DNA from: Euphorbia lathyris | Taxonomy: Eukaryota; Streptophyta; Magnoliopsida; Malpighiales; Euphorbiaceae | DNA: 64,000 bases | Direction: 5' to 3' | Assembly (NCBI RefSeq): GCF_963576675.1 | Contig: NC_088910.1 | Coordinates: 108,094,807-108,158,806, forward strand | Shown here: positions 21,308 to 32,396 of the stretch, piece after piece | Layout: every line of letters begins with the position of its first letter | Numbering within the stretch: position 1 is the stretch's first letter | Notes under the pieces: generated by a model | Seen by the model: only the letters and a program-made list of their open reading frames with translations | The model's database searches: none | Told to the model about the DNA's origin: nothing | Translations under genes and position numbers: made by a program

Positions 21308-24300
21308 TTACTGAAGAGGATTAAACATACCAATGGCTTCTCTCAGTATGCTGAACTGTTCACGAGCCAGTGGCTTTGTGAAGATATCCGCAAGCTGCTC
21401 ATCCGTTGGGACGTAGGTCAGCTTTATCTCACCTTTGAGTACATGGTCTCTAATGAAGTGATGCCTTATGCTGACATGCTTCATTCTGCTGTGTTGAATT
21501 GGGTTCTTTGATAGATCAATTGCACTTTTGTTATCGCATTTGACCTCAATTGTCTTTGTTTGAACACCATAGTCTTCAAGCTGTTGCTTAATCCATAGGA
21601 CTTGAGCAACACAATGACCAGCAGCAATGTACTCAGCTTCAGTGGTAGAGAAGGCTACTGACGCCAGCTTCTTGCTGAACTAGGATACAAGACAGCTTCC
21701 TAAGAAATGACATCCTCCATAGGTGCTTTTCCATTCTAGCTTGTCTCTACCATAGTCAGCGTCAGTGTATCCAACGAGTGTAAATCCATGAGTGTTGGGA
21801 TACCATAAACCTGCGTTCACTGAGCTTTGCAAATATCTAAGGATTCTTTTTACAACTATGTAATGAGATTCCTTAGGGTTAGATTGATATCTAGCACAGT
21901 AGCATACTGAGAACTGAATGTCCGGTCTACTGGCTGTTAAGTAAAGTAGAGAGCCTATCATACCTCGATACAATTTGCTGTCTACTGACTTACCATTCTC
22001 GTCAGCGCAGAGGACAGTGTCAGTGCCCATAGGAGTGGATATTGGCTTGCAATTTTCCAAGTCATATTTCTTTAATATCTCCTTGGCATATTTAGCTTGA
22101 CTGATGAAGATGCCATTCTTTCCTTATTTTATTTGAAGTCCGAGGAAGAAGTTGAGTTCTCCCATCATCGACATTTCAAACTCAGTCTGCATTTGTTTGC
22201 TAAATTCCTTGCACATTGATTCGTTAGTTGCACCAAATATTATATCATCAACATAAATTTGAGCCAGCAGGGTATCTTTACCCTTTCTCTTAATGAATAA
22301 GGTTGTATCAGCTTTACCCCTTACATAGTTTCTAGTCAGCAGGAAACTGGTCAGCCTCTCATACCAAGCACGTGGTGCTTGCTTGAGGCCATACAGAGCC
22401 TTTTTGAGTTTATAAACGTGGTTTGGGAATTTAGGATCCTCAAACCCTGGAGGTTGATTAACATAAACTTCCTCGTTTATAACTCCATTAAGGAATGCAC
22501 TCTTAACATCCATTTGAAACAGTTTAAAGTTCATGTAAGATGCATATGCACATAAAATCCTAATAGCCTCTAGCCTTGCCACTGGGGCAAAGGTCTCACC
22601 GTAGTCAATACCTTCTTGCTGACTGTAGCCCTGAGCTACAAGCCTTGCTTTGTTCCTGACTACGTTTCCTTGCTCATCCAGCTTGTTGCGGAAGACCCAT
22701 CTTGTTCCAATGGTCTTCTGACTCCTTGGATGTGGCACTAGCTCCCATACATCGTTTCTTCTGAATTGATCAAGTTCCTCTTGCATTGCGCTCATCCAGA
22801 ATTCATCTTCCTCAGCATTAGCGAAGTTCTTAGGTTCCTGAACTGAGACGAAGGCTACATTGCTGAGGTACCTCCTGAGTTGGTTTCTTGTCATCAGGGT
22901 ATTCTCAGCGGCATCAAGGATTGCACTCTCTGAGTGCCCTCTTGGAATCCTTATCTCTTTGGGTAGATTGATGTCTTGTGTTGTCTGTGTTTCAACAATC
23001 TCTACAGGTGAAGACTGGTCAGTGAAAATAATATTTGGTTCACTTTTACCTTTGGTCAGCCCTTGAGGGAATGACTCAGCAGCTGTATCTTGATCAGCGG
23101 GTGCTGAGTGTGGATCATCCTCAGTCAGCGGCAGATATCTTTCTGCAGGGTTAGTTTCGTCGAACTCAACATGTACTGACTCTTTTAAAACTTGAGTCCG
23201 TTTATTGAAAACTCTGTATGCTTTGCTGTTTGTTGAGTAGCCTAAAAAGATAGCTTCATCAGCTTTTGAGTCAAATTTAGCTAGGCTATCTTTAGTGTTT
23301 AAAATAAAACATTTACAGCCAAAGGCACGGAAGTATCCAATGTTGGGCTTTCGTCCTTTCCAAAGCTCATAGGGGGTTTTCTTTAGTATAGGTCTAACAA
23401 GAGCCCTATTAAGAATATAGCATGCTGTGTTAACAGCTTCTCCCCAAAAGTACTTTGGAAGCCTATGCTCACTCAGCATTGTCCTGGCTATTTCAACCAG
23501 TGTTCTGTTCTTCCTTTCAACAACCCCATTTTGTTGAGGCGTTCTAGGAGCAGAAAAGTTATGGTCAATGCCGCTGGCTTCACAGAATTCAACAAACTGT
23601 TGGTTTTTGAATTCTCCACCATTATCACTTCGGATGTGAGCTAGTTTTAGGTCTTTATCATTTTCAAGTTTTCTAACCAAATTTGAAAATGTCTCAAAGG
23701 TCTCATCCTTGCTACTCAGCAAGATGACCCAAGTGTACCGAGAGAAGTCATCTACAATGACCAAGGAAAATCTTCTTCCACCCAGACTCAGCGGCTGGAC
23801 TGGACCGAAGAGATCCAAGTGTAGTAATTCTAACGGACGCTTAGTTGAGACAATGTTTTTGCTATGAAAAGATTGTTTGGTTTGTTTTCCAGCTTGGCAA
23901 GCGTGGCATAATTGATCTTTTTCAAATCTAAGTTCAGGCAGTCCCTCAACCAATTGCTTTCTTGCTAATTTGGCCAGGAGGTCCATGCTTACATGACCAA
24001 GTCTCCTGTGCCATAGCCAGGAATTTTCTTCCTTTGAAACTAAGCATACAGTTTTTGAAAACTTTTTCTCTAAGTCTAGCATAAAGACATTATCAATCCG
24101 AGGGGCAGTTAAAATTAACTCATTTGTTTTTCCCTCGTATATTTTACATCTAGTAGCATCAAATATAACTTTTCTCCCATTGTCACATGGTTGAGCTACG
24201 CTGAGTAAGTTATATTTGAGTCCGCTGACTAAGGAGACTGACTCAATAGTAGGATTACCTCCGATGGTTCCTGACCCTACTATCTTACCCTTTTTGTTGT

Positions 24301-24436
24301 CTCCAAAACTTACGCTTCCTCCTCGTTTACGCTCAAATGTGATGAACTGAGTTTCATCACCAGTCATGTGCCTCGAGCATGCGCTGTCAATATACCACAT
24401 CTTTGACTTCTCAGCACACCTCAGGCTTACCTGCAT
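21308..24436 (-). pseudogene. Sirevirus protease-integrase-RT-RNase H polyprotein
   Basis: About 1043 codons in one frame with two internal stops. It starts with aspartic protease ([14 protein letters not shown]), then the integrase zinc region (HRRLGH...CHACQAGK) and catalytic core (D at LHLDLFGP, D in DNGGEF, E in the [10 protein letters not shown] stretch). RT follows, with the active-site YVDD and FFLGLQIK at its end. The stop at 22124-22126 (TAA replacing an expected CAA) lies just after FFLGLQIK. RNase H with TDADYG continues to a second stop at 21680-21682 (TAG, expected TGG) and then to the natural TAA at 21308-21310. Both stops fit C-to-T changes. The frame is -1 relative to gag, as in the second copy at 62175. 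Confidence 0.9.
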
Positions 24437-24609
24437 TGTAACTAGTTACTTTTAGGTACCCAATTCTTTTTGGGTCCTTGCTTGTTAGGTTCAACAGATA
24501 AAGCATCATATTTTATTTTATGGCGGCATACTTGGACAGTATGGCCATTCTTTCCACAGAAGTCACAGCTGACCTTCCGTTTAGGATTTCTCACTGACTG
24601 GTCAGCACC

Positions 24610-26184
24610 CTAGTGCTGAGCGTGCCAGCACACCTTTATGGTGTGTCCTTTCTTCCCACAGAAGTCACACTGGACATTCCGCTGGGGATTCCATCTCTGC
24701 TGACCAGTACTTCGGTACTGAGCATTCAGAGGAATATTTCTTTTGTTTTGAACCTTTAGTTGGTTCTGGATATTTGTGACGTCCTTTCTCAGTTTCTTTG
24801 AATCTGATTGTACTTCAGAGACAGACTTATGTATGATCTCCATATTATCATGCAAAGTTGAGTTGTCCTGAAGAAGGAATCTTAGGTCACTTAGCTTGAC
24901 CTCTTCAACCTCGTCACAGCGCCTGCTGAGTGCTCTAATTTTCTTATTACACTTCTTAACAAGTGTATAGAGGTCACTCAGGGCATTACCCATTTCGTTT
25001 CTGAGCTGGGAAAGTGATATTACCTCATTTGATTGCTCCTCGTCAACAGATGCAATGGAGGGGTCAGTATGCTCAGAGACGCACGGCTCAGCAAGTTCGT
25101 CAGCCGTGAAGTAAATCTTCGCTGACTCGGTGGCCTCAGCTTCTGTTGATGAAGACTCATCACTGTTGCTCCATGTAGCCACCATTGCCTTTTTTCCGTT
25201 CTTTTTATCCTTCCTCAGCGTGGGGCAGCTTGACTTGATATGGCCAGTTTGATGACATTCAAAGCATGTGATGGGCTTTGAGTTGTCTTTCTTGTATTTG
25301 TTGTCGCTGGACTCAGCTTTATACTTATCAAACTTTCTGTAAGGCTTCTTAGAATATTTGTCATTCTTTCTGAACAGCCTTTTCATCTTCCTTGTGAACA
25401 TAGCCATCTCCTCATCATCTGTTGAGCTCCCATCAGTGGAGTCAGCTTTCATGACAAGAGATTTCTGCTTCTTGTCTTCAGACTTTTCCTTCACCTCGAA
25501 GTTTTTCATTGATATCTCATGGGTCAGCAATGAGCCGATGAGTTCGTCATATTTGTAGGTGGTTAAGTCCTGAGCTTCCTCAACAGCGGTCTTCTTTGCT
25601 TGCCAGTCTTTAGAAAGACTCCTGAGTATCTTTTTGACTTGTTCTTCCTCAGTGAAGATCTTCCCAAGTCTCTTGAGCTCATTGATGATGTTGGTAAACC
25701 TTGCATTCATGTCAGATATACCCTCATCATTGTTCATTTCGAACAGCTCGTACACTCTCATCTGCTGGTTCACCTTGGACTCCTTTACTTTATTGGTTCC
25801 CTCGTAGGTGACCTCCAGCTTCTTCCAGATCTCTTGCGCCGACTCACAACCTGATATTTTATTATATTCTGCAGCATCGAGCGCACAGTGAAGCATATTT
25901 ATAGCCGAAGCATGATTTTTTAGCTTCTTGAGATCATCCTCTGTCCATTTGGCCTCAGCTTTAACAACTGTTTGGCCAGCCACAACTTCGACAGGTACAA
26001 ATGGGCCTTGGACTATGGATAGCCAGGCACTCATGTTTGTAGCCTGAATGAAATTTTTCATCCTATTCTTCCAGAAGGTATAGTTAGACCCGAAGAATAG
26101 GGGAGGCCGAGTAATGGACAGCCCCTCAGGTAAGATCTAAGTTGTTTGGTTTTCTGGGAGAAACCGAGTGCTGTTTTCGCCCAT
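24610..26184 (-). pseudogene. Sirevirus gag
   Basis: The likely start is the ATG at 26184, matching the start of the second copy (60427). Codon 16 is TAG at 26137-26139 where the other copy has CAG, so translation would stop early; the next Met, at 26061, begins a 483-codon open stretch. The protein forms the virus-like particle. It has an N-terminal capsid-like domain (LFFGSNYTFWKNRMKNFIQA, KKLEVTYEGTNKVKE), a Lys-rich linker, and two CCHC knuckles: CFECHQTGHIKSSC at about residues 313-326 of the full gag and CDFCGKKGHTIKVC near the end. The terminal TAG at 24610-24612 is shared with the other copy. A third knuckle (CDFCGKNGHTVQVC) lies in the same frame downstream of it. Confidence 0.88.
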
Positions 26185-26232
26185 AGTGGGGATCAGCTCA
26201 AGGTGGTTAAACCTTTTACAGTGAGCTTTTAA

Positions 26233-26244
26233 GCTCTGATACCA
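26233..26244 (-). promoter_or_regulatory. Sirevirus primer-binding site (initiator tRNA-Met)
   Basis: The minus strand reads TGGTATCAGAGC two bases inside the 5' LTR, the standard site for priming reverse transcription by initiator tRNA-Met in plant copia elements. Confidence 0.9.
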
Positions 26245-26246
26245 CT

Positions 26247-27575
26247 TGTTGGTCCCTTATAACGTTACAAGTATAGTTCCAAGGGGGGGGGTTAGGAACT
26301 ATTTAAAAATTTTAAGATTAGGGCAGACTTCTTTTTCGTGAGAAAAAGGTTTGGACATCGGCGCTGAGTGAATAGCAAGATACTGGCTTAGTCAACTAGT
26401 GACTAGGTCAGTTTCTTTACTTGAGTCAGGAGATAGCACTTAGAGTCTATTCCTGAGCTCGGATACAACTCAGCTTGACCTCTTTACTTGGTCAGTTTTT
26501 GTTTAAGCAAGCAATAAATATATAAAGGAGTTAAAGGTTAGAAATATGTTACTCAGCAGATTTATCCAGGTTCGGCCTCCAAGCCTACGTCCTGTCCCCG
26601 GAACACGTTCCGAGATTTCGAATTCTCTACTGAGCTCTTTAACGGTAGAGCATCAAACCTTTTACAATCTTAGCAACTGAGTATAACAAGAGTACCTTCC
26701 TTTATACCTCTACTCAATCCTAATCTCTCGCTGAGTACTATAACCGAGTACTCAGCCTCTCCTTTCTAATCTCTAGAAATGATAAATGTTTTCCTAAACA
26801 ATGATTGCTAAGACACCTTAGATGATTGAATAATCACTCTAGACTTTTACACAAAAGATATGAAATTTAGTGTAAGATTGCTTTGCTTTTTGCTTGTAGA
26901 ACTTGCGTAGAAATTTGGTCAGCGTAATGGCTTGATCAAGTTCTGTGTTGAATGAAGCTTCTGATGGCACTATTTATAGAGACGTCTGGACATCGGTCAT
27001 TTCGAATTTCGAAATAACCGTTGGAGGGAAACGGCTTCCTGTCGTTGTCATCCTGACTTGCTCAGAGCTCTCGGCCAATCAGATTTGAGTATCTTCTGTC
27101 CTCGGTCAGCTTTTGGTCAGCTCAGTAGAGTGTCTCTCCATTTATGGTAATGTCAACTAGACATCATACTGTGTCGTCTAAACTTTACCCAAAGTGGAAA
27201 CACTTTGTCTGGAAGTTTTCCTTAGCCAGCTGCTGTCTTGTACGCTTTGTCGAATCAACTCAGCAGCTTCGTTCTGAAGTTGTTCCCTGAAGGTCTTCTA
27301 GATCCTTCTTCCACTGAGTTGCGTTTTGTCTATAACGACAACGTTTTGACATTCGCGGGCCGAGTTGTCTTGAATCGTTTGACTTGGGCTTTGACTCTTG
27401 TATTGGGCTTGGACCTTTTAATCCTTATGTCTTATAAGAAATTTTTAACTCAACATTGAACAAACACATTAGTAGAATAAATCAAAGCATTTAAACTTAG
27501 TGTGTTTAGAATATGTTTTTAATTATACTTAAACAATTTTGTCAAATCAAAATTATGTGGAAAGGTGTTTCAACA
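26247..27575 (-). repeat. Sirevirus 5' LTR
   Basis: This is a 1329-bp partner of the LTR at 5900-7237, with the same ends, TATA box and double-TTCGAA near-palindrome. It is flanked on the right by the TAAGT target duplicate (27576-27580), beyond which the LTR of element C resumes. Confidence 0.9.
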
Positions 27576-29028
27576 TAAGTGTACCCCGTCGTTATCAAGT
27601 AATAAAATTTGGACAAGTCCAGGTATCGAATCCACAGGATTTATTCCTGCAAGTATCGAGCTACTCGGTTTCTAGTGTTATCTAGGCTTTGGGGGGTTTA
27701 AGCTTTGGTTTTGTTTAAGTTAAACTACTCCTAACTAAGTTATTCTACTCTTAAGTGATCTTTCACTAAAGTAAATACCCAAAAGGATATGGAATGACAC
27801 GATAATGATGAATATGGGATGATCATACAACTGATTTAAAAACCTAATCTAAGTCACTTGTGTCCGAGGCGATTAACCCTACTTATCCTTCTGAGGTTCC
27901 TAGTTTGTGATTCCTTTGTAAGGCCGAAACCAGCTCTAAGGCTCAGTAATTTGGGCTTAATCATCTATAGGGTCGTCAATCCTATAGGCACTGACTAGGT
28001 CAGATTCAGCTCGCAATATGTGCTAACTTAATTTTTGGATTTATGAATGAGTTAAACCAATCAGACACAGTTTAAATAAATAAACCAATTGAACAAACAA
28101 AAACTATATTATCATTAAATATGGAAAAATATTGTCACGGAAATACAATTAGCCTAAGATTCATAGACTGTATCAAAAGCTAAACAAGTTATGATAAAGG
28201 TAAGAAAATCCCTTTCAGGGAACCTATCTACCATTGCAGGCGTCTTCCTAGGACTTAAGGAGGAACCTTGAACAATCCTCGGTGAGCGGAGCTTCGAAGG
28301 TTCTTCAATGGAGGTTGAAGGAGATGGAGGAGGTGGAGAGGATTCTTCAAGGGGGAAAGCTAGGGTTTTTTACAATAATGAAAGATATCTAATTTACAAG
28401 ATAAAAGTCCTATTTATAGCTGTGGTTCGGGCCCCGTATCTGACCTAATTCGTTTCCTTTTGTAGGTGGGAAGAGTGGGGACCGATCGTGGCGCCGTGGG
28501 GCCGGGAATCAGTCAAAAAGACTGATTCCCGCAGGTCAGCTCGCCGAGCTGGGCGAGCCAGCTCATCGCACTAGCAGTGCCAGCTCGCCGAGCTGGCCTA
28601 TAAAGGCCAGTTTCGACGAGCAAAACATGCCCAAATGCCCCGCGTGACTGTCGGATGTCCTCGAGATGCGATTTTCGCCCGAACTTGTTCATGTTTTGAC
28701 CTGCACACGCATGTAAACTCCAAACGACATTAGTTCCGAGGTAAATTGACCCACCAATCGCTTGTTTCGAGTGAACTTTCCATTTGGTGCGATTTTTTGT
28801 GGATCAATTAGCCACAATAGATAACTGAAAGTTAACATACGTGCTAGTTTGGCGATATTTGCCCAAAAATGATCAGAAAACAGACTTAAACCACAAAAGT
28901 AAATAGAACATATACAAATTCTATCTAACACACACAAATGCATATAAATGCGAGAATTGCTAGCTTATTGGCGAAAAAGTAAACTAAAATTGTCCTAAAA
29001 CCGTACCCAAAGATAGGGGCCTATCAAA
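27576..29028 (-). repeat. Element C: Athila/Tat-like 3' LTR, split by the Sirevirus
   Basis: In minus-strand sense this LTR begins TGATAGGCCCC (29028) and runs to GGGGTAC at 27581. Its last bases, CACTTATCC, continue on the far side of the Sirevirus at about 5893-5899. The CTCGGCGAG motif cluster (about 28536-28590), a perfect hairpin with arms GAATCAGTC and GACTGATTC (28505-28527), and a TATA box (28411-28418) follow in that order. A polypurine tract (GCGAGGAGG) and the hairpin ACTTG-GGGA-CAAGT sit just inside it at 29029-29064. The same LTR family occurs in plus orientation at 62332-63116. Confidence 0.8.
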
Positions 29029-30560
29029 CCTCCTCGCACTTAAAAATTTACTTGTCCCCAAGTAAACTAAAAAATTAAACCCGCAATCATAAGCCAAGCT
29101 AGAAAACCTCCTTGTTTTACTAGGTGTCTGACACAATTTCAAGCATCTGTAATTACATGCATTCGGAAGTACAAAGTAGAGACACGATATCCAAAAGCCG
29201 CATTTCAATTATCACAGGTCATATTCTTAAGAAAAGGATACATGTTTAATTAAACAAGCTTAAGGGGATAGCTAAATAAAACACCTCACTATGGGTAGTT
29301 CACTCAATTCACACAAATTTGGTGGCTAAAGTGTTTACTCTCGGTTTATATTCTTGCTTAGGATTACGTTGACTTTGCACGTTCATCGAATTCCTCTACT
29401 ATGCTACATGACTCCGATGATATCAAAAATAGCCTCGAATTGGGGTTGTAATGTTGTTAGAAGAGGGTTAAAGGTACAACAAGGGGTAGGAGTTTTAGCG
29501 CTAGAAAAACAAAGTTAAAATGGCTTTAGCAATTACGAAATGACTGAGCTTTTTATTCATTTTCTTTTTTTCTGAGACGTTTTGATCTTTAAGAACTGGG
29601 GAACGAAGTTTTCACCTTTTTGTTTGTCTTTTTTCTTTTCTTTTCTTTTTCTCTTTCTTTTTCTTTTTCTTTTAATAATGATGCTCATTCACCTCTTAGC
29701 CTTTTGGCTTGCTCTTATAGTGCCATAAACAAAGAAAAAGCGCTAGAATAAAACAAAGGCTTAATGTGAGCTTTGCAAAAAAAAACTCGGGTTAGATAAC
29801 AAACTAAGTGATAGTTTGCAAAAATAAGGGTTAGAAAGAAAGAAAAACTACAAACTACAAAATTAAGGCTCAAAGGGGCTTCCTAGAGTGGATGAAAAAG
29901 ACAAAAATAAGGTAAAGAAAAGGTTAGTTCTAATGAGGCTGGTTCATCGTTTATCATCTCAAATCAGTGCATGCAGGTTCAACTCAGTATTAGGTGCAAA
30001 ATCTATAATCTTCCACAAGTCAAAGCATTCACACAAAAATGTCAAGAAAAAGAGCTTTTTGATGTTCGCTCTTAGGCTCAAATTCAACTCACAATTCTTT
30101 GGGATTTAATTTTGTGTTTATTAGTTCTTCCCAAGCTCAAATTCAATATCACATGCCTTCAATCCTTAAGTTATCTACCTAATTCAAAAGTAGGGTCTAA
30201 ATGCAATCTTTAGCTCATGCGCTTACAGATACAAGGGTTGTGTCCCGCACCTAAACTAGTTTTCATGCAATTCAAGATTCGGTTTTCAGTCCCCAGAAAT
30301 AAATAACGAAGTTTAGCTTCGAAGGAAGTTTCGGTTTTTAGGTCCTAAACATGCAAAAACAGAAAATAAAACCCAAAAACGTTAAACTAAACTAGACACG
30401 ACGCAACAAAAATTTTAAAATTTGTACAATTTTTGTAAGTTTGTCTACCCCTCATCCTCACACTTAAATCATGCAATAAGTTCCAACATTGCATATAAAA
30501 CAATAAACACATGTGAAAGGAGATAGGGTGGAGAAGACAACTTACTGATTACCTTGCAAC
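29029..30560 (-). mobile_element. Interior of element C, 3' part
   Basis: Non-coding interior of the Athila/Tat-like element, with layout similar to that of element B: a hairpin plus polypurine tract at the LTR edge, then AT-rich sequence and a pyrimidine run at about 29625-29672. It has no pol. The second copia element interrupts it at 30560/39928, and it resumes at 39933. The small ORFs at 28984-29208 and 29888-30109 have no recognisable content. Confidence 0.65.
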
Positions 30561-32382
30561 TGTAAGAAAATAGACAAGCCTAGGCATAGCGGAATAATAA
30601 AATTTTATCTATTTTATCTATATTTCCCTTTTCCAAGATCTGTTAATTGTTATTTCGTATAAAGAGGAATATATAGTAATACCTTTATTAATGAACTATC
30701 TACCGTTGCAAACGAAGTGCCCACAACTTGCTATTATCAACTCGTGAACCACGAACGTTTGATTCAACACAAAACCAAAAGATAACCAGTGATCAACCTT
30801 CAATGAATAGCAATCGCAATGATTGCCTCTAACAGAAATCGATACGAGATCAAAGAGGGAGTAAGAAATAAAATAAATTAGTCGAGACGAAAGACGGAAC
30901 GATTCCTCCTCTCCTATTTTGTGTGTGTCGAAATTTTGGGGTTAGGGAAGTCTATTTATAGACTTTTCTTAACCCTAATCCCAGTTGTGTTAGGTAATTA
31001 AATAATTGGAATCTTATACGGAATAGGATTCCTAATTAGATAATTAAATAAACACTTTACTATTATCTAAATAATAACTAATTATATCTAGATAATTATT
31101 ATTAATCAAATTAATAATTAATTAATGTTAGGGATAATTAAATAGAGTTTCAATCACATAAAACTTCTAATTAATATTATCAGATAATCTTTTAATTTAA
31201 TTGATAACCATAATCAAATTATAATTATTAATCAAATTAATTTTATCTCTAAATTAATGTAAATTTCGGCCCATATGTATATGTCCCACTAATTACATTT
31301 TCGTCCTCCGATTCCAAGTCCCATATGCGACCCATTAGGTTCTTTATTGCCACTAGCCGTATATATCATTTGAAATTATTCATCACGATTAATTCCAACA
31401 TATATAACGGAATACCGTCGAGAGCTGTTACTAGAAGAACTTATGATATCCCCCCAGAGCAATTAAGAAGTTAGGTTGATGACTGACATTAACCTTTCTG
31501 TATTAGGTACAGTATAATACGATCCTTCATCAACTATATCCTTTCGGTCAATTCCTTATAACCATGGAACGTGTCAAGGTTACATATAACGAAGAGTCCG
31601 GTTTTACTTGTACAGTTTGAATTCACTCTGAAAGATAAGTTAAGTGAAATGTTTATTTCTACTCTTAACTGTATCACCTTGCAAGGATTTCAGTCAATTC
31701 ACCACAAGCGGCCCTTTGGATATATCTCCCATTTATCGGGAGTGACGAATGCTCAATCTGACATTAACCATTCTGTAATTACTTCGCGTGATACCCAACC
31801 CTGCTCTCACACACCCTAGGCTCTCACCTATTGGATCGTGCTCGCACAGAATCAAAGTATCAGACTCCGCAATCCAGAATTACTAATTAATGAATGTTTG
31901 AGTCTGAGGATTAGTTATACCTACTAATACCGATGAGATGAACAGTTGACACATTAGATAAATCATTCCATTCTGTTATCTCAAGTCGGGTCCCAATCCT
32001 AATGAACTCCTTCATCAGATCCATGTAACTGTCTAGATATCAGAATATCTAAAGCTTGTGAGATCAGCTTTCTGTCTCGACAGAAAACACTGTTACATGC
32101 AAGTCTCAACAGCAATATGCCAATCCATATAACATATTACTTGACTTGGGTTTACTTTAAGTCTATCAGTCTATTATAAAGTATAGTCTCACTTCATGCG
32201 TGTATGAACACTTTATAACTACTTGAATAAACTTAGGATTACTTCCTTTACGAAAGATTTGTGCCTTTATATATAGTTACATATTAATGCTATATATCTG
32301 ATTAAATAAATGACCAAATAAACAATTTATTCATTAATATTAATATCCAAAACAATTGTATTTAGGAGACTAAATTCCAACA
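30561..32382 (-). repeat. Copia element 3' LTR
   Basis: Partner of 38106-39927. It contains the 82-codon plus-strand ORF at 31571-31819 that recurs at 39116-39364; this is LTR sequence, not a gene. It is very AT-rich at about 31000-31260. Confidence 0.9.
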
Positions 32383-32395
32383 TTCTCCCACTTGG
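32383..32395 (-). promoter_or_regulatory. Copia polypurine tract
   Basis: The minus strand reads CCAAGTGGGAGAA immediately before the 3' LTR, the usual position and composition for the plus-strand primer. Confidence 0.8.
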
Positions 32396-32396
32396 A

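Larger units (their letters stand above)
5900..27575 (-). mobile_element. Sirevirus (SIRE/Maximus-type Ty1/copia) retrotransposon, complete but nested into
   Basis: This is a full-length minus-strand element. LTRs are at 5900-7237 and 26247-27575, each beginning TGTTGAAACACC and ending GGGACCAACA in element sense. The flanks are TAAGT at 5895-5899 and again at 27576-27580, a perfect 5-bp target duplication. In element sense the order is 5' LTR, PBS for initiator tRNA-Met, gag, protease-integrase-RT-RNase H, env-position ORF, polypurine tract, 3' LTR. The [11 protein letters not shown]...YVDDIIFG region of RT and an extra ORF after pol fit Sireviruses. About 10.1 kb is element B, inserted in the extra ORF; without it the element would be about 11.5 kb. 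Four in-frame stops in the coding region mean it is not autonomous now. Confidence 0.9.

Noticed and set aside
6900..27459. 73-codon ORF present twice (6900-7121 and 27238-27459)
   Set aside because: It lies antisense in both Sirevirus LTRs; duplication reflects the LTR pair, not a conserved gene.
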